64,000 nucleotides of DNA from an uncultured Eubacteriales bacterium. Its GTDB lineage: Bacteria > Bacillota > Clostridia > Oscillospirales > Oscillospiraceae. Shown here piece by piece: positions 1-8,364 of this stretch. Each line of letters starts with the position of its first letter. The stretch's first letter is position 1. A model generated the notes under the pieces. That model did no database searches and was not told where the DNA came from. It saw only the letters and a list, made by a program, of their open reading frames with translations. The stretch lies in NCBI GenBank assembly GCA_900079765.1, contig LT599017.1, forward strand, positions 2,635,766 to 2,699,765. The letters are read 5' to 3'. The position numbers and the translations under genes are program-made.

Positions 1-1452
1 TGCGTCACCCGTAACGCCGACATCAGCCTGGACGAGGACGCCTTTGAGGAGTTTGACGATTTCCGTAGCCAGATGAAAAAGCTTCTGCGCAAGCGCAGAA
101 GCCTTTCTGTGGTGCGGCTGGAAGCCAACTTTCCCATGAGCGAACGGTTTTCAAGCCTTCTCTGCGACCGGCTCCAAATCGAGTCCCGGCAAATTTTTGT
201 CTCTTACACCGCCCTGAACCTGGGGTATGTCTTTGACATTGCGGACAAGCTCTCCCCTGCGAAAAGGGAACTTCACCTCTACCCCGAGCTCACTCCGCTG
301 CCCCCGGTGGGCTTGGACCCGAAACAAAGCCTGCTGCGGCAGGTTCGGCAGAAGGACATACTGCTCTGCTACCCTTACAGCAGCATCGACGTCTTCCTCC
401 AACTCGTTAAGGAGGCCGCAGGGGATAAAATTGTCATCTCCATAAAAATCACTATCTACCGCCTGGCCAAGCGGGCCAAGCTGGTGGACTACCTCTGCAC
501 TGCCGCGGAAAACGGTAAGGAGGTCACCGTGATCATGGAGCTGCGGGCGCGGTTCGACGAACTAAATAATATCGACTGGTCGGAGAAACTTGAGGAGGCG
601 GGCTGCAAAATCGTTTACGGCTTTCCCGAGATTAAGGTCCATTCCAAGGTCTGCCTCATCACCCTTAAGGAGAAAAACGGGGTGAGCTACGTCACCCAGG
701 TGGGTACCGGAAACTACAACGAAAAGACCGCCGGGCTATATACCGACCTGAGCCTCATCACCGCCCGCCCCGACATCGGAGCCGACGCGGCGGAGCTCTT
801 TAAGAACCTGTTGATTGGCAACGTCGATGGAGAATATAAGTCTCTGCTGGTGGCGCCCGCCTCCTTAAAGGGGCCTATGCTCGGGCTGATCGAGCGGGAG
901 ATCGCCAAGGGGAAGGATGGGTTCATCTTCATCAAAATCAATTCCCTTACCGACATTGATTTTATCGGGAAACTGGCGGAGGCATCGATGGCGGGTGTAC
1001 GTGTACAACTCATCATCCGGGGCATCTGCTGCCTGCTGCCCGGAGTGCCGGGCAGAACCGACAATGTTACCGTCATCAGCATCGTAGGCCGTTTCTTAGA
1101 GCACTCAAGGGTGTACTGCTTTGGCACGGGAGAGGATCCGCAGCTTTACATCTCCTCCGCCGACCTGATGACGCGGAATACCGAACGGCGTATTGAGGTG
1201 GCCTGCCCAGTCCTGGACCAGGAGCTCAAGCAGCAAATCCTCCAGCTCTTGGAGGCTATATGGTACGACAACGTCAAGGCGCGGGTCCTGTGCCCAGATG
1301 GAAACTATGTCAAAAAAATCGACAACAGCTCACCGGTGGACTCCCAGATGTACTGCGCCCAGTGGTTTGCTGAGTACGGCGCAAAGACTGCACCCAAAGA
1401 CTCCCTTTGGCACAGGGTCCTTCGCCGCCTCTCAGCCCTTGTCTTCTCTTAG
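1..1452 (+). CDS. ppk1: Polyphosphate kinase 1, 3' part (5' end outside window)
   Basis: The reading frame is open from base 1, so the gene starts upstream; 483 residues are visible of a family of about 690-720. PPK1 reversibly moves the terminal phosphate of ATP onto polyphosphate through a phosphohistidine. The frame opens with the conserved CVTRNADISLDEDAF block of the middle domain. The two phospholipase-D-like C-terminal domains follow, each with its histidine motif: IKVHSKVCLI (near base 640), whose His is the expected phosphorylated residue, and LEHSRVYCF (near base 1100). The C-terminus ends normally at a TAG. An internal ATG at 73 is not the start, because the conserved block lies before it. 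Eight bases after the stop is a 21-base copy of a tRNA-Arg 3' end. Identification is firm. Confidence 0.95.
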   Translation, partial: CVTRNADISLDEDAFEEFDDFRSQMKKLLRKRRSLSVVRLEANFPMSERFSSLLCDRLQIESRQIFVSYTALNLGYVFDIADKLSPAKRELHLYPELTPLPPVGLDPKQSLLRQVRQKDILLCYPYSSIDVFLQLVKEAAGDKIVISIKITIYRLAKRAKLVDYLCTAAENGKEVTVIMELRARFDELNNIDWSEKLEEAGCKIVYGFPEIKVHSKVCLITLKEKNGVSYVTQVGTGNYNEKTAGLYTDLSLITARPDIGADAAELFKNLLIGNVDGEYKSLLVAPASLKGPMLGLIEREIAKGKDGFIFIKINSLTDIDFIGKLAEASMAGVRVQLIIRGICCLLPGVPGRTDNVTVISIVGRFLEHSRVYCFGTGEDPQLYISSADLMTRNTERRIEVACPVLDQELKQQILQLLEAIWYDNVKARVLCPDGNYVKKIDNSSPVDSQMYCAQWFAEYGAKTAPKDSLWHRVLRRLSALVFS

Positions 1453-1699
1453 CCTATCTTGGTACGCCAGAAGGGACTCGGCAAAATATCCTCCGCAAGT
1501 GCGGCCTCTCAAGTATTTTGATCCGAAGGCCAAAAACTTGATATCAGGCAGATTAATTTCAACCGAGCAGATAAAAGAAACTGGGTGGAGGCGACAAAGG
1601 CGAGGGCTTTAATCACAAGCTTTTTCCATTGGAAAATAGATTTTTCAGGTCCAAATATAATCGGCTTATCTATCACATGGGAATAGCTTTACGAGGATC
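1453..1699. other. Intergenic gap after ppk with a tRNA-3'-end copy
   Basis: No gene is visible. The only recognisable item is the tRNA-like 21-mer at 1460-1480, listed separately. The rest is composition-neutral sequence between two convergent genes, and I see no strong terminator. Confidence 0.5.
1460..1480 (+). repeat. Candidate attachment-site scar: copy of the tRNA-Arg(CCG) 3' end
   Basis: These 21 bases match 9098-9118, the 3' end of the tRNA-Arg(CCG) gene, at 20 of 21 positions and in the same orientation. Nothing else of a tRNA is present here, so it is not a working tRNA gene. Integrases of genomic islands commonly use a tRNA 3' end as attB and leave such a direct repeat at the far end of the island. 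No integrase is present in the interval, so any element is decayed. Confidence 0.55.
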
Positions 1700-2446
1700 T
1701 TATCCCAGCGCGTAATGAAGCTTTACGGAAATAAACATGGTTTTTTCGCGCGACCAGGTATTGAAGGCACCACCAGCGATATAAGAATCGGTAGCCGAAT
1801 TTTGCGCGGTAATTTGAAAAGTACCCAACGTTGCGCTTAGCAGTTTAAGCACCTTTCCACCCGCCTGTTCCGCCATAATGTCTATGCGTGCCTTGGCGTC
1901 CTTGGTAGCGGCATCAATCAGTTCCAGTTTTAGCTCGCCAAGCTTGGTATAATAATATTCGGGAGCCTCCGAGAGAAAATTAACGCCCGAACCGATCAGC
2001 TCCGTAATATCGCGCGAGATGACCTCAATGTTATCCACATCCTCCGATTGAATAGTCAGCCTTTGGCTGAGAGAATATCCATCAAGCTCTGAGCCTATGT
2101 AGTTGCCATAATCATTATATATCTGCCGGTAATTCGGGCTGATATCCACAGAGGAAAAAACAATGCTTTCTTTGGGCACATTATGTGCGGTTAAATATTC
2201 TTCAATAATACTGGCATCCTTTTTTATGATTTCATACGCCTCTGTGGTAGATTGCCCATAAGCGGAAAAAGTGCCCCGCCACACAATTAAATCCGAGCTA
2301 AACTCGCAAGTTGCCGATCCTGTGGCGGTAATGCCGCCGCCAGCATTTTGCTTGTACCCCACAAAACCATTTATAGCAAGAGAAACGGCAATAATTAAGC
2401 TAATGCCTGCGATGAATGTGGCAATAACACGGCTTCGCATCCACAT
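1700..2446 (-). CDS. SIMPL-domain (DUF541) membrane-anchored protein
   Basis: This is a 248-residue protein. An N-terminal hydrophobic segment (about residues 8-28) should act as signal peptide or anchor. The rest fits the SIMPL/DUF541 fold: GITATGSATCEFSSDLIVWRG near residue 38, a heptad-rich helix (AYEIIKKDASIIEEYL), then VDNIEVISRDITELIGSGVNFLSEAPEY and a C-terminal strand. SIMPL proteins are extracytoplasmic oligomers of poorly defined role, some linked to oxidative stress. The start ATG at 2446 has an AAGGTG ribosome site about 7 bases upstream. It is transcribed towards ppk and stands alone inside the suspected island. Family call good, function unknown. Confidence 0.82.
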   Translation of the reverse strand: MWMRSRVIATFIAGISLIIAVSLAINGFVGYKQNAGGGITATGSATCEFSSDLIVWRGTFSAYGQSTTEAYEIIKKDASIIEEYLTAHNVPKESIVFSSVDISPNYRQIYNDYGNYIGSELDGYSLSQRLTIQSEDVDNIEVISRDITELIGSGVNFLSEAPEYYYTKLGELKLELIDAATKDAKARIDIMAEQAGGKVLKLLSATLGTFQITAQNSATDSYIAGGAFNTWSREKTMFISVKLHYALG

Positions 2447-3141
2447 TATTAATCACCTTATTTTTGTTTATTTTTATGAAGCAGTAATCAAAAACACGCT
2501 GCAAACGGACTCCCCTAGTCTGGAACCAGAACGCGAATTTTGGGGGAACCGCGGCAGCAATTCTTATTGATTTATCGCTCGAGGCTGCGGATACTATATC
2601 ATGATTGTATGATAATGGATATATATTTATGAATTACCAAAATCACTGCGGTTTTTCACAGGAAGAAAGGCATACCTTCCCCTTGGTGAAAAGATGTGTC
2701 TCTTAGTTGAGGAGGGTAAATTCGAACCATCATGCAACAGATTTGCCGTCTTCTCCCCTATTTTAATCTAAATCAATTCACGCAATTTACCAATGCCTAC
2801 CTGAAGATATTTCAATTCGTGGTGGTAATAGGCCGCAAATAGACCCCACCCGGTAATAAACCGGGTGGGGGTTGAAATATGTGAAGAGGGTATATGTGTT
2901 ACCTGCTGCATTCCTAGTATATTCCGGTTGGGTGAGATGTGTGAAGAACGGCGCAGCAACGATTGCAATCCAGGGCGATACATGGCAGGTAACGGCACGT
3001 CCAATCCGCAGATAAACAAATTAGCATTGGGACAAATGGATTATTCCGCTAAACTTATTTCTACAGGCTGTTTTTGACCTTGCTATATGTAATATATCGT
3101 AGTAGTATATAAAACTATAATAATAAGCATGGAGAATAATT
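2447..3141. other. 695-base AT-rich gap with a perfect stem-loop
   Basis: No convincing gene is present. The stretch is clearly more AT-rich than its flanks. It holds the 11-bp stem-loop at 2844-2870. Around 2709-2745 is a TTCGAA-centred segment that vaguely resembles a tRNA T-arm and may be another scar, but it does not fold as one. The last 80 bases are very AT-rich and probably carry the promoter of the acetyltransferase gene. Confidence 0.4.
2844..2870. repeat. Perfect 11-bp inverted repeat (stem-loop)
   Basis: CCCCACCCGGT, loop AATAA, then ACCGGGTGGGG pair perfectly. No T-run follows on either strand, so it is not a classical terminator. No gene is attached to it. It may be a remnant of a mobile element end or of a lost gene's leader. 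Confidence 0.5.
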
Positions 3142-3585
3142 ATGAAGTCCTATACCGTTGAAGAAGTGGCGTTTGGCTCAAGACGCTATAAGCAAACCGT
3201 CCTATTGCGAGACAAAGTTATGAGAAAACCTTTAGGCCTCTCAATTAATAACGATGACTTATCCTCTGAAGAACATGCTACTGTGCTTGCTGTTTTTGAT
3301 GAGGACATAATTTTAGGCATGGGCGTTCTTGTTTTTAATGACAATGCAACTGCTAAAGTATGCTTTTTATGTGTTGACTCAGATTCGCAGAAGGGTGGTA
3401 TTGGTCGCTCGCTCCTTGAAGATATCGAAAAGCGCTCATTGCAGCATGGCGTTAAAAGGATATGCTTAGAATCACGTGTAACGGCCAAAGATTTCTACAA
3501 AAAACTAGGTTATCATGAATATGGGGACACATATTTAATGAAAGAAGCCCCTGTAGAACACATCTGGATGCAAAAGGAACTATAA
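3142..3585 (+). CDS. GNAT family N-acetyltransferase
   Basis: A 147-residue protein of normal GNAT size. The acetyl-CoA binding motif A is visible as VDSDSQKGGIGRSLLEDIE (about residues 77-95), a Q/RxxGxG/A pyrophosphate loop at the start of a helix. It is followed by a strand with RICLESRVTAKDFYKKLGYHEYGDTYL, the usual C-terminal half. The overall pattern is closest to the ElaA-like group. Substrate cannot be told from sequence. The start ATG has a GGAG about 8 bases upstream. The gene is more AT-rich than the core genes around it, which fits acquisition with the island. It stands alone with no operon partner. Confidence 0.85.
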   Translation: MKSYTVEEVAFGSRRYKQTVLLRDKVMRKPLGLSINNDDLSSEEHATVLAVFDEDIILGMGVLVFNDNATAKVCFLCVDSDSQKGGIGRSLLEDIEKRSLQHGVKRICLESRVTAKDFYKKLGYHEYGDTYLMKEAPVEHIWMQKEL

Positions 3586-3698
3586 ATAGAAAAGCGAAAC
3601 GACCAAGGCGTTTTATTCTAGAGCAGACAGTATCTGGACAACCTCGAAATGGGATAACCATTTTTCTCCCGCAAGGGAAAACATTGAAATTTGGCATG

Positions 3699-3735
3699 AA
3701 AAAGGTCCTGTATTCATTAAGAATACAGGACCTTT
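3699..3735 (-). terminator. 15-bp perfect terminator-like hairpin
   Basis: AAAGGTCCTGTATTC (3701-3715), loop ATTAA, then the exact complement (3721-3735). On the minus strand the stem is followed by five T. It has the same position relative to the tRNA-end-like sequence at 3739 as the real terminator (9049-9092) has to tRNA-Arg, so it may be copied or left over from a lost tRNA gene. Confidence 0.6.
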
Positions 3736-3738
3736 TAT

Positions 3739-3759
3739 CGGCATGCCCGAAGGGATTCA
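3739..3759 (-). repeat. Degenerate tRNA 3'-end-like sequence
   Basis: This stretch matches the tRNA-Arg(CCG) 3' end at 16 of 21 positions, including the core GCCCGAAGGGA. The remaining tRNA is absent. With its adjoining hairpin it looks like a decayed tRNA terminus or an old integration scar. Confidence 0.4.
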
Positions 3760-3823
3760 AATTGTGCAAACATCGGCATGGTTGCCGAGAGTTCATGAAA
3801 GCTTAAGCAATGAGTGCCATCCA

Positions 3824-3875
3824 AATGAAAAAGGACAGTGTTTTGCCACAAAGCGCAAACCACTGTCCTTTTATC
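3824..3875 (-). terminator. Second terminator-like hairpin in the same gap
   Basis: AAAGGACAGTG near 3827 pairs with CACTGTCCTTT near 3862. A shorter inner TTTGC/GCAAA stem sits in the loop. Five T follow on the minus strand. No live gene upstream on the minus strand would need it. Confidence 0.5.
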
Positions 3876-4202
3876 CCATAAACGAATATGAATGGCAAGA
3901 ATTCGATACCATCTCCCCTTCTCTGATTTAAGAATTTCTCTTGACGAACGCCATGGCGTTGAATATAAATTTTAGCTGTTTGCATTCAAATAGAAAAGAA
4001 CCTTGTCAAGATCTTAAGTGGATACAACTTCTTCTGTGTATCCAACCTCTGTCAGGAACTGTTCTGCTGGGGACCTGCCAAAAGCGGATGCAGAGGATCA
4101 GAAATAAACCGGGAGAAAAGCTCTCTGAATATAAAATAATTTTGAAAATGATGTCCGTTTTTGGATGTAGCGTACATATATAAAGAGAAAGGAGGTCGGA
4201 GT

Positions 4203-4517
4203 ATGGATGGGCAGGCAAGTAACCCCCAAAATAAATACGCCCACCTTGAGTCGCCGGATAATGAAGATAAATTTTTTAGCATCCAGGTGCGGCGCCATCG
4301 CTCAGGAGCCGACCTGGCCTCGCTCAGATTTGAAAAAAATGGTGCGACTGTGAAGGTGTACACCGCGAAGGAAAAGACTTTCTTTATCATGTCCAATATG
4401 GATGACGATTACCGGAGGCTTTGGGGAGACAGCCACACCATGACCATTGCAACTATAAAAGCCTCTGATTTGCCCCGCCGCCTAACGGAGATGCTTGTAA
4501 CCAGGCATGCCTATTAG
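4203..4517 (+). CDS. Unknown 104-residue protein
   Basis: I do not recognise this protein. I chose the ATG at 4203 because a strong AAAGGAGG lies about 8 bases upstream; an in-frame ATG at 4161 has none. The product is soluble, with no signal peptide or membrane segment. It has a polar N-terminus, a beta-rich middle (FFSIQVRRHRSGADLASLRF, TVKVYTAKEKTFFIMSN) and a C-terminal helix ending in RLTEMLVTRHAY. It is alone, upstream of the SLH protein gene. The good ribosome site and coding-like composition argue that it is real. Confidence 0.55.
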   Translation: MDGQASNPQNKYAHLESPDNEDKFFSIQVRRHRSGADLASLRFEKNGATVKVYTAKEKTFFIMSNMDDDYRRLWGDSHTMTIATIKASDLPRRLTEMLVTRHAY

Positions 4518-4829
4518 GCGGTTTTTCACAGAGCTGTCAACGTACATTAGCGAATGAGAGGAGCACGAGACACAAGGAGTTCCCTATCTGCGCGCTGTTG
4601 CAAATTAAGGAGAACAATGTCTTTATATGGCGAACGCTTTTTAAATATTCTAGCCAATGGAGGGAACGATTCCCTAAGCGGTATCGTCAAATATTACAAC
4701 GGCAGATTAGCCCAATGTTATGGATGAAATCATGTGGACTACTTTTCCGGGCAGGAAATGCCCGGCGGAGTTCCAGACGGTCCAAAAGCGGGCCGCCATA
4801 TATATTTGCAGCAAAGAAAGGAGAAGAAA
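4518..4829 (+). other. Leader region of the SLH protein gene
   Basis: About 310 bases precede the SLH gene. They hold a possible 36-codon reading frame (4617-4727) and a small hairpin at 4747-4765 (CCGGGCA / TGCCCGG). No clear riboswitch or sigma-A promoter could be picked out. The length and the hairpin suggest a structured 5' leader. Confidence 0.35.
4617..4727 (+). CDS. Possible 36-residue leader peptide
   Basis: An ATG with AAGGAG about 5 bases upstream opens a 36-codon frame starting MSLYGERFLNILANGG and ending in a TGA about 100 bases before the SLH gene. The composition looks protein-like, but the length allows chance, and I recognise no family. It could be a small protein or a translated leader. 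Confidence 0.25.
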   Translation: MSLYGERFLNILANGGNDSLSGIVKYYNGRLAQCYG

Positions 4830-7800
4830 ATGAAAATACGAATAAGAAAAGGTTTGGCACTGTTCCTAGCCGTCACAATGATTACCTCTATACTCGCCCT
4901 GCCCACACTGGCAGCGGAGCAGGCTGCCCCTAAATTCCCCGATGCCGCCGGGCACTGGGCTGAGAGCTCCGTCAACCGCTGGGCAGACTACGGCATCGTA
5001 AAAGGTGACGAGCACGGCAAGGTCAATCCCGACGCCCAGCTGACCCGCGGAGAGCTGGCGCAGATTTTCACGAATATGTTTGGCCTGACAGCCGTGGCGA
5101 AGAACACCTATGCCGACCTAAAGGGCAGCGAGTGGTACGCCGATGCAATCCTCAAGTGTACCGCGGCCGGCATCATGCAGGGCGACGGTACGAGCAGCCG
5201 GGCCAGCGCCCCCATCACCCGCCAGGAGGTGATGGTCATGTTTGGCCGCGCCATGGGAGTGACCCCCCCCGCGAGCCCTGATCTGAGCCGCTTTACCGAC
5301 GCAAAAAAGGTCGCCGACTGGGCCACCGGCTATATGGCCGCCCTGGCCAAGCTGGGCATCGTCACCGGCAGCGGAAACGGCTCCGTGGCGCCCACTGATA
5401 ATATCAACCGCGCCTCTCTGCTGGCCCTGCTGGACAAGGCCGTGGCCGAATATGTGACCGAGCCCGGTAAGGTCAGTACAAACAATACTAACGGTTTCGT
5501 CATTGTAAACGTCCCAGGCGAGGGGGCGGTCACGCTCACCGGCACGATTTCCGGCGTTGTCGTAGCCGCCGGCACGCGCAAGGCTGAAGTCGCCGCCAGC
5601 GACCTGACCGCAGCCACCTTCAAGGTAGACGGCACCGCCGCACTCTCCGTCAAGAGCTCCAGCAGGCTGAGTAATCTGACCCTCAACGCTCCCGCCTCCG
5701 TAGAGATCGTTGGAGGCTCCTCCATCAGCGCGCTGGTGGCCAACGCCTCCGCTGAGATTTCCAATCGTGGCACCATCTCCACCTTTACCGCCAACGCTGC
5801 GGCCAAGGTGACCAACCGAGGCTCCATTTCCAAGGCCCAGGTCAACGCCGACGGTGTCATCCTGGACGGCACCAGGCCCACAACCGTGGCTGTGGCCGCG
5901 GGCACCAAGAATCCCACCAACTCCAACGGCAAGGAGATTAAACCGGGCACCGTGTACAACGGCGGCTCCTCCAGCCAAACTTACGCCGAGTTGATTCCCG
6001 CAATTCTGCACGATACCCGCGCGGATATTTTAAACGCTGAGGCAGGCACCTATGTCCCTGACGGGAGCATCATCAGCAACTTCACCGTGTCCAACGGCGC
6101 GTTCACTATCGACGGCAATGATAGCTCCGCAACTGTCACGGTCAGCGGCGCGCACCTGATGCTGCATCAGGCGGGCAACAGTGCTTTGGGCTACTGGATT
6201 GGCGTTGGCATTCCTAAGGTCGCGGGGAATACGTACGCTGTTGGCTGGGGCGCGGCCCCTGACACGATTACCGATTTCAAAGCTACACCCGACAATCAGA
6301 TGACCCAGAACGGCAGGGATTATGATACCTTCTACTTTGGCCTTACCAGTGATAAAAAGCTGGGCTATATCGCCGTGAAGAACGGCGACAGGACCACCGT
6401 TTATACCGTTGACTTTGGGGGTGTCTCTCTGGCTCCCGACACGGAGAATATGAAGACTTGGGTCGTGAAGGACAAGGACAGCTACAATCAGCTTCCGTCC
6501 AGTTACACCAAGGCGTACCCGTGGCTTGAGACATATGACGACGAGAGCAATCCCATCGGACTGCCCTGGCTTGCTGTTGTATATGATAGCAATGTGACCG
6601 GTAGCTTTGCTTTCGACATCATGAAAGACAATCTTCCTGTAAACATCCAGGGTGGTAAGACTGGTACGAACACCATCAATAAAGAGCGCTATCAGCTTTG
6701 GCATATGGCCACCCCTGCTGAGACGGAGGGCAAGGATTATCTGGAACAGAATGACCCGTTTGGCACCTATGCCGTTACCCTGAAGAAGGGCGGCCTGTCC
6801 GAGACCAAGACGGCAGAGTATCTTAACCCCGCTGCGGAATACGTCAAAGTGCAATTTGTGGATGGCAGCAACCCCGCCACGGTGTACCAGACGATCAACA
6901 TTAAGAAGGATGCCGCTGTGGGCGCACCCGCCACTCCTGAGAAAACCGGCTATACCTTTGATAACTGGGTGACGAGGAGCGGTGTACCAGAAACCGAAAC
7001 CGTATGGGATCCCAGAACCTTAGTTACCGCCGCTACTGCCATTTACGCCAAGTGGACTGCCACACCGTACACCATCAGCTACAATGGCATTGAAGGCGCG
7101 ACCCATGGGAATCCTGCCTCGTATACGATTGAAGATGCTGTCACGCTGAAAGCCCCCACCGCCAGAGTGGGCTATGATTTTGACGGCTGGTACAACAGCG
7201 AGGTCAAAGTCACCGCGATTTCCAAGGGGACTACCGGCAACATCAATCTGACCGCCAAGTGGAAACAGAAGGTGGCGACGACTCCTGAGATACTGAAGGA
7301 ACTGCTTGGTGTGGCGGATATCACCGAAATCACCATCAGCAGCACCATCGGTTCTCCCGAGAAGTATGACATCTACACCGTCGACCGCGCTGTGACCATT
7401 AAGGGAGGCACTGTGTACGGCTCCTTTGTCGTGAAGGCTGACGATGTGGCCTTTGATGGCGTGACCATCTACAACAAGGGCGACGAATCCGGTGGCGAGC
7501 ACCGCAACGGTATTAACGCCTATACCGCCCGCCTGAGCGTCAAAAATTGCATCTTTTACTCGGGCACTGAGTTCGCAAATGGCCTGATGATTCTGCCCAG
7601 CGCCAAAGAAGTGAACTATACCATTACCGGTAATACTTTCCACGGTTACAAGGCAACCGTTACTACCGGAGAGGACAGCGGAAAAATCACTTGGTCCAGC
7701 ACCGCCATTCTCATCACTTGCAACTACCCAATGCCCAGTAAGCCTTTCTTTGGGGCAACCGGGATGAGCGCGACGGAAACCGATATGACAAACGAGAAGG

Positions 7801-8204
7801 ACTTAGCAATCATCAGCGGAAATCAGTTTGTCGACTGCAAAAACGATTATACTCGCAACAAGCTGGGCGAGAAGACCGAGGACACTGTGATTCACTGTGC
7901 CTCCAACTCCGCCACCGATAACTTCCGTCTGTCCTCCGGCGCTGAGGGCTCCAAATTCTATGTGACCGGCAACGTGACCCGCAAGAGCGCCACTACGGTT
8001 CCTGTAGGCGCTGAGCTGATCGTGGCCAAGGGCAAAACTCTCACCATCCCCGCAGATGTAACCCTGACCGTAGACGGTACTCTGACCGTAAATGGCACCC
8101 TGACTGTGAATGGCACACTGGTCGTGAACGGCACCCTCACTGTGACTAATACCGGAGCTTTGAACGGAACCGGTACGTTCCCCCAGCCCCAAATCCGCGC
8201 ATAG
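4830..8204 (+). CDS. SLH-domain surface protein with InlB-type repeats and beta-helix region
   Basis: A 1124-residue exported protein. The ATG at 4830 is chosen because AAAGGAG lies just upstream and a typical signal peptide follows (residues 1-29, cleavage after LPTLAA). An in-frame ATG 32 codons earlier lacks both. Residues 36-205 are three SLH motifs (FPDAAGHWAESSVNRWADYG, then two more) that should bind secondary cell-wall polymer. Two InlB/Flg_new-type repeats follow at about 670-812, ending in YAKWT and LTAKW. Residues about 815-1060 look like a right-handed beta-helix. The C-terminus is a short tandem repeat of T-V-x-G-T-L units. There is no LPxTG motif, so anchoring is by the N-terminal SLH. 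Probably an adhesin or polysaccharide-binding protein; no catalytic motif is evident. Confidence 0.85.
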   Translation: MKIRIRKGLALFLAVTMITSILALPTLAAEQAAPKFPDAAGHWAESSVNRWADYGIVKGDEHGKVNPDAQLTRGELAQIFTNMFGLTAVAKNTYADLKGSEWYADAILKCTAAGIMQGDGTSSRASAPITRQEVMVMFGRAMGVTPPASPDLSRFTDAKKVADWATGYMAALAKLGIVTGSGNGSVAPTDNINRASLLALLDKAVAEYVTEPGKVSTNNTNGFVIVNVPGEGAVTLTGTISGVVVAAGTRKAEVAASDLTAATFKVDGTAALSVKSSSRLSNLTLNAPASVEIVGGSSISALVANASAEISNRGTISTFTANAAAKVTNRGSISKAQVNADGVILDGTRPTTVAVAAGTKNPTNSNGKEIKPGTVYNGGSSSQTYAELIPAILHDTRADILNAEAGTYVPDGSIISNFTVSNGAFTIDGNDSSATVTVSGAHLMLHQAGNSALGYWIGVGIPKVAGNTYAVGWGAAPDTITDFKATPDNQMTQNGRDYDTFYFGLTSDKKLGYIAVKNGDRTTVYTVDFGGVSLAPDTENMKTWVVKDKDSYNQLPSSYTKAYPWLETYDDESNPIGLPWLAVVYDSNVTGSFAFDIMKDNLPVNIQGGKTGTNTINKERYQLWHMATPAETEGKDYLEQNDPFGTYAVTLKKGGLSETKTAEYLNPAAEYVKVQFVDGSNPATVYQTINIKKDAAVGAPATPEKTGYTFDNWVTRSGVPETETVWDPRTLVTAATAIYAKWTATPYTISYNGIEGATHGNPASYTIEDAVTLKAPTARVGYDFDGWYNSEVKVTAISKGTTGNINLTAKWKQKVATTPEILKELLGVADITEITISSTIGSPEKYDIYTVDRAVTIKGGTVYGSFVVKADDVAFDGVTIYNKGDESGGEHRNGINAYTARLSVKNCIFYSGTEFANGLMILPSAKEVNYTITGNTFHGYKATVTTGEDSGKITWSSTAILITCNYPMPSKPFFGATGMSATETDMTNEKDLAIISGNQFVDCKNDYTRNKLGEKTEDTVIHCASNSATDNFRLSSGAEGSKFYVTGNVTRKSATTVPVGAELIVAKGKTLTIPADVTLTVDGTLTVNGTLTVNGTLVVNGTLTVTNTGALNGTGTFPQPQIRA
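8058..8147 (+). repeat. Five in-frame 18-bp tandem repeats
   Basis: Units begin at 8058, 8076, 8094, 8112 and 8130, each encoding a variant of G-T-L-T-V-N. The unit fits one turn of a short beta-solenoid. Such repeats can change copy number by slippage without breaking the frame. Confidence 0.75.
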
Positions 8205-8241
8205 AACGATAGGCGGTAACCAGAGAATAACCAAAGCGATG

Positions 8242-8273
8242 GATGGCGGGCGGGCAGCCCGCCATCTGTTTTT
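8242..8273 (+). terminator. Rho-independent terminator of the SLH gene
   Basis: GATGGCGGGC, loop GGGCA, then GCCCGCCATC form a 10-bp GC-rich stem followed by TGTTTTT, 40 bases after the stop codon. Confidence 0.85.
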
Positions 8274-8364
8274 CACAGAATCTTTTAACCCTGCTACATA
8301 TTCAGGGATGAGGTTCGTCTTAACAGGCAGAGATAAAAATGAATTATAAACTGGGGGGATTACC

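Larger units (their letters stand above)
3586..4202. other. 617-base gap with two minus-strand hairpins next to tRNA-end-like sequence
   Basis: No gene is supported. The gap holds two terminator-like hairpins (3699-3735 and 3824-3875), both with their T-run on the minus strand. Each abuts sequence recalling a tRNA 3' half: 3739-3759 shares 16 of 21 bases with the tRNA-Arg end, and 3893-3916 has only a TTCGAT-centred T-arm resemblance. The rest is AT-rich and unremarkable until the ribosome site of the next gene at 4187. Confidence 0.45.

Noticed and set aside
1460-1480. A functional tRNA gene behind ppk
   Set aside because: Only the 3' end of a tRNA is present; there is no anticodon arm, D-arm or 5' acceptor strand.
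4518-4829. A riboswitch in the SLH gene leader
   Set aside because: I could not match conserved cores of common riboswitches such as c-di-GMP, SAM, TPP or cobalamin; only a small hairpin is visible.
4734-4829. N-terminal extension of the SLH protein from an upstream ATG
   Set aside because: It would place 32 polar residues before a clear signal peptide, and the good ribosome site lies before the ATG at 4830.
8058-8147. CRISPR array
   Set aside because: The 18-bp units are contiguous, have no spacers and are in frame within a protein gene.
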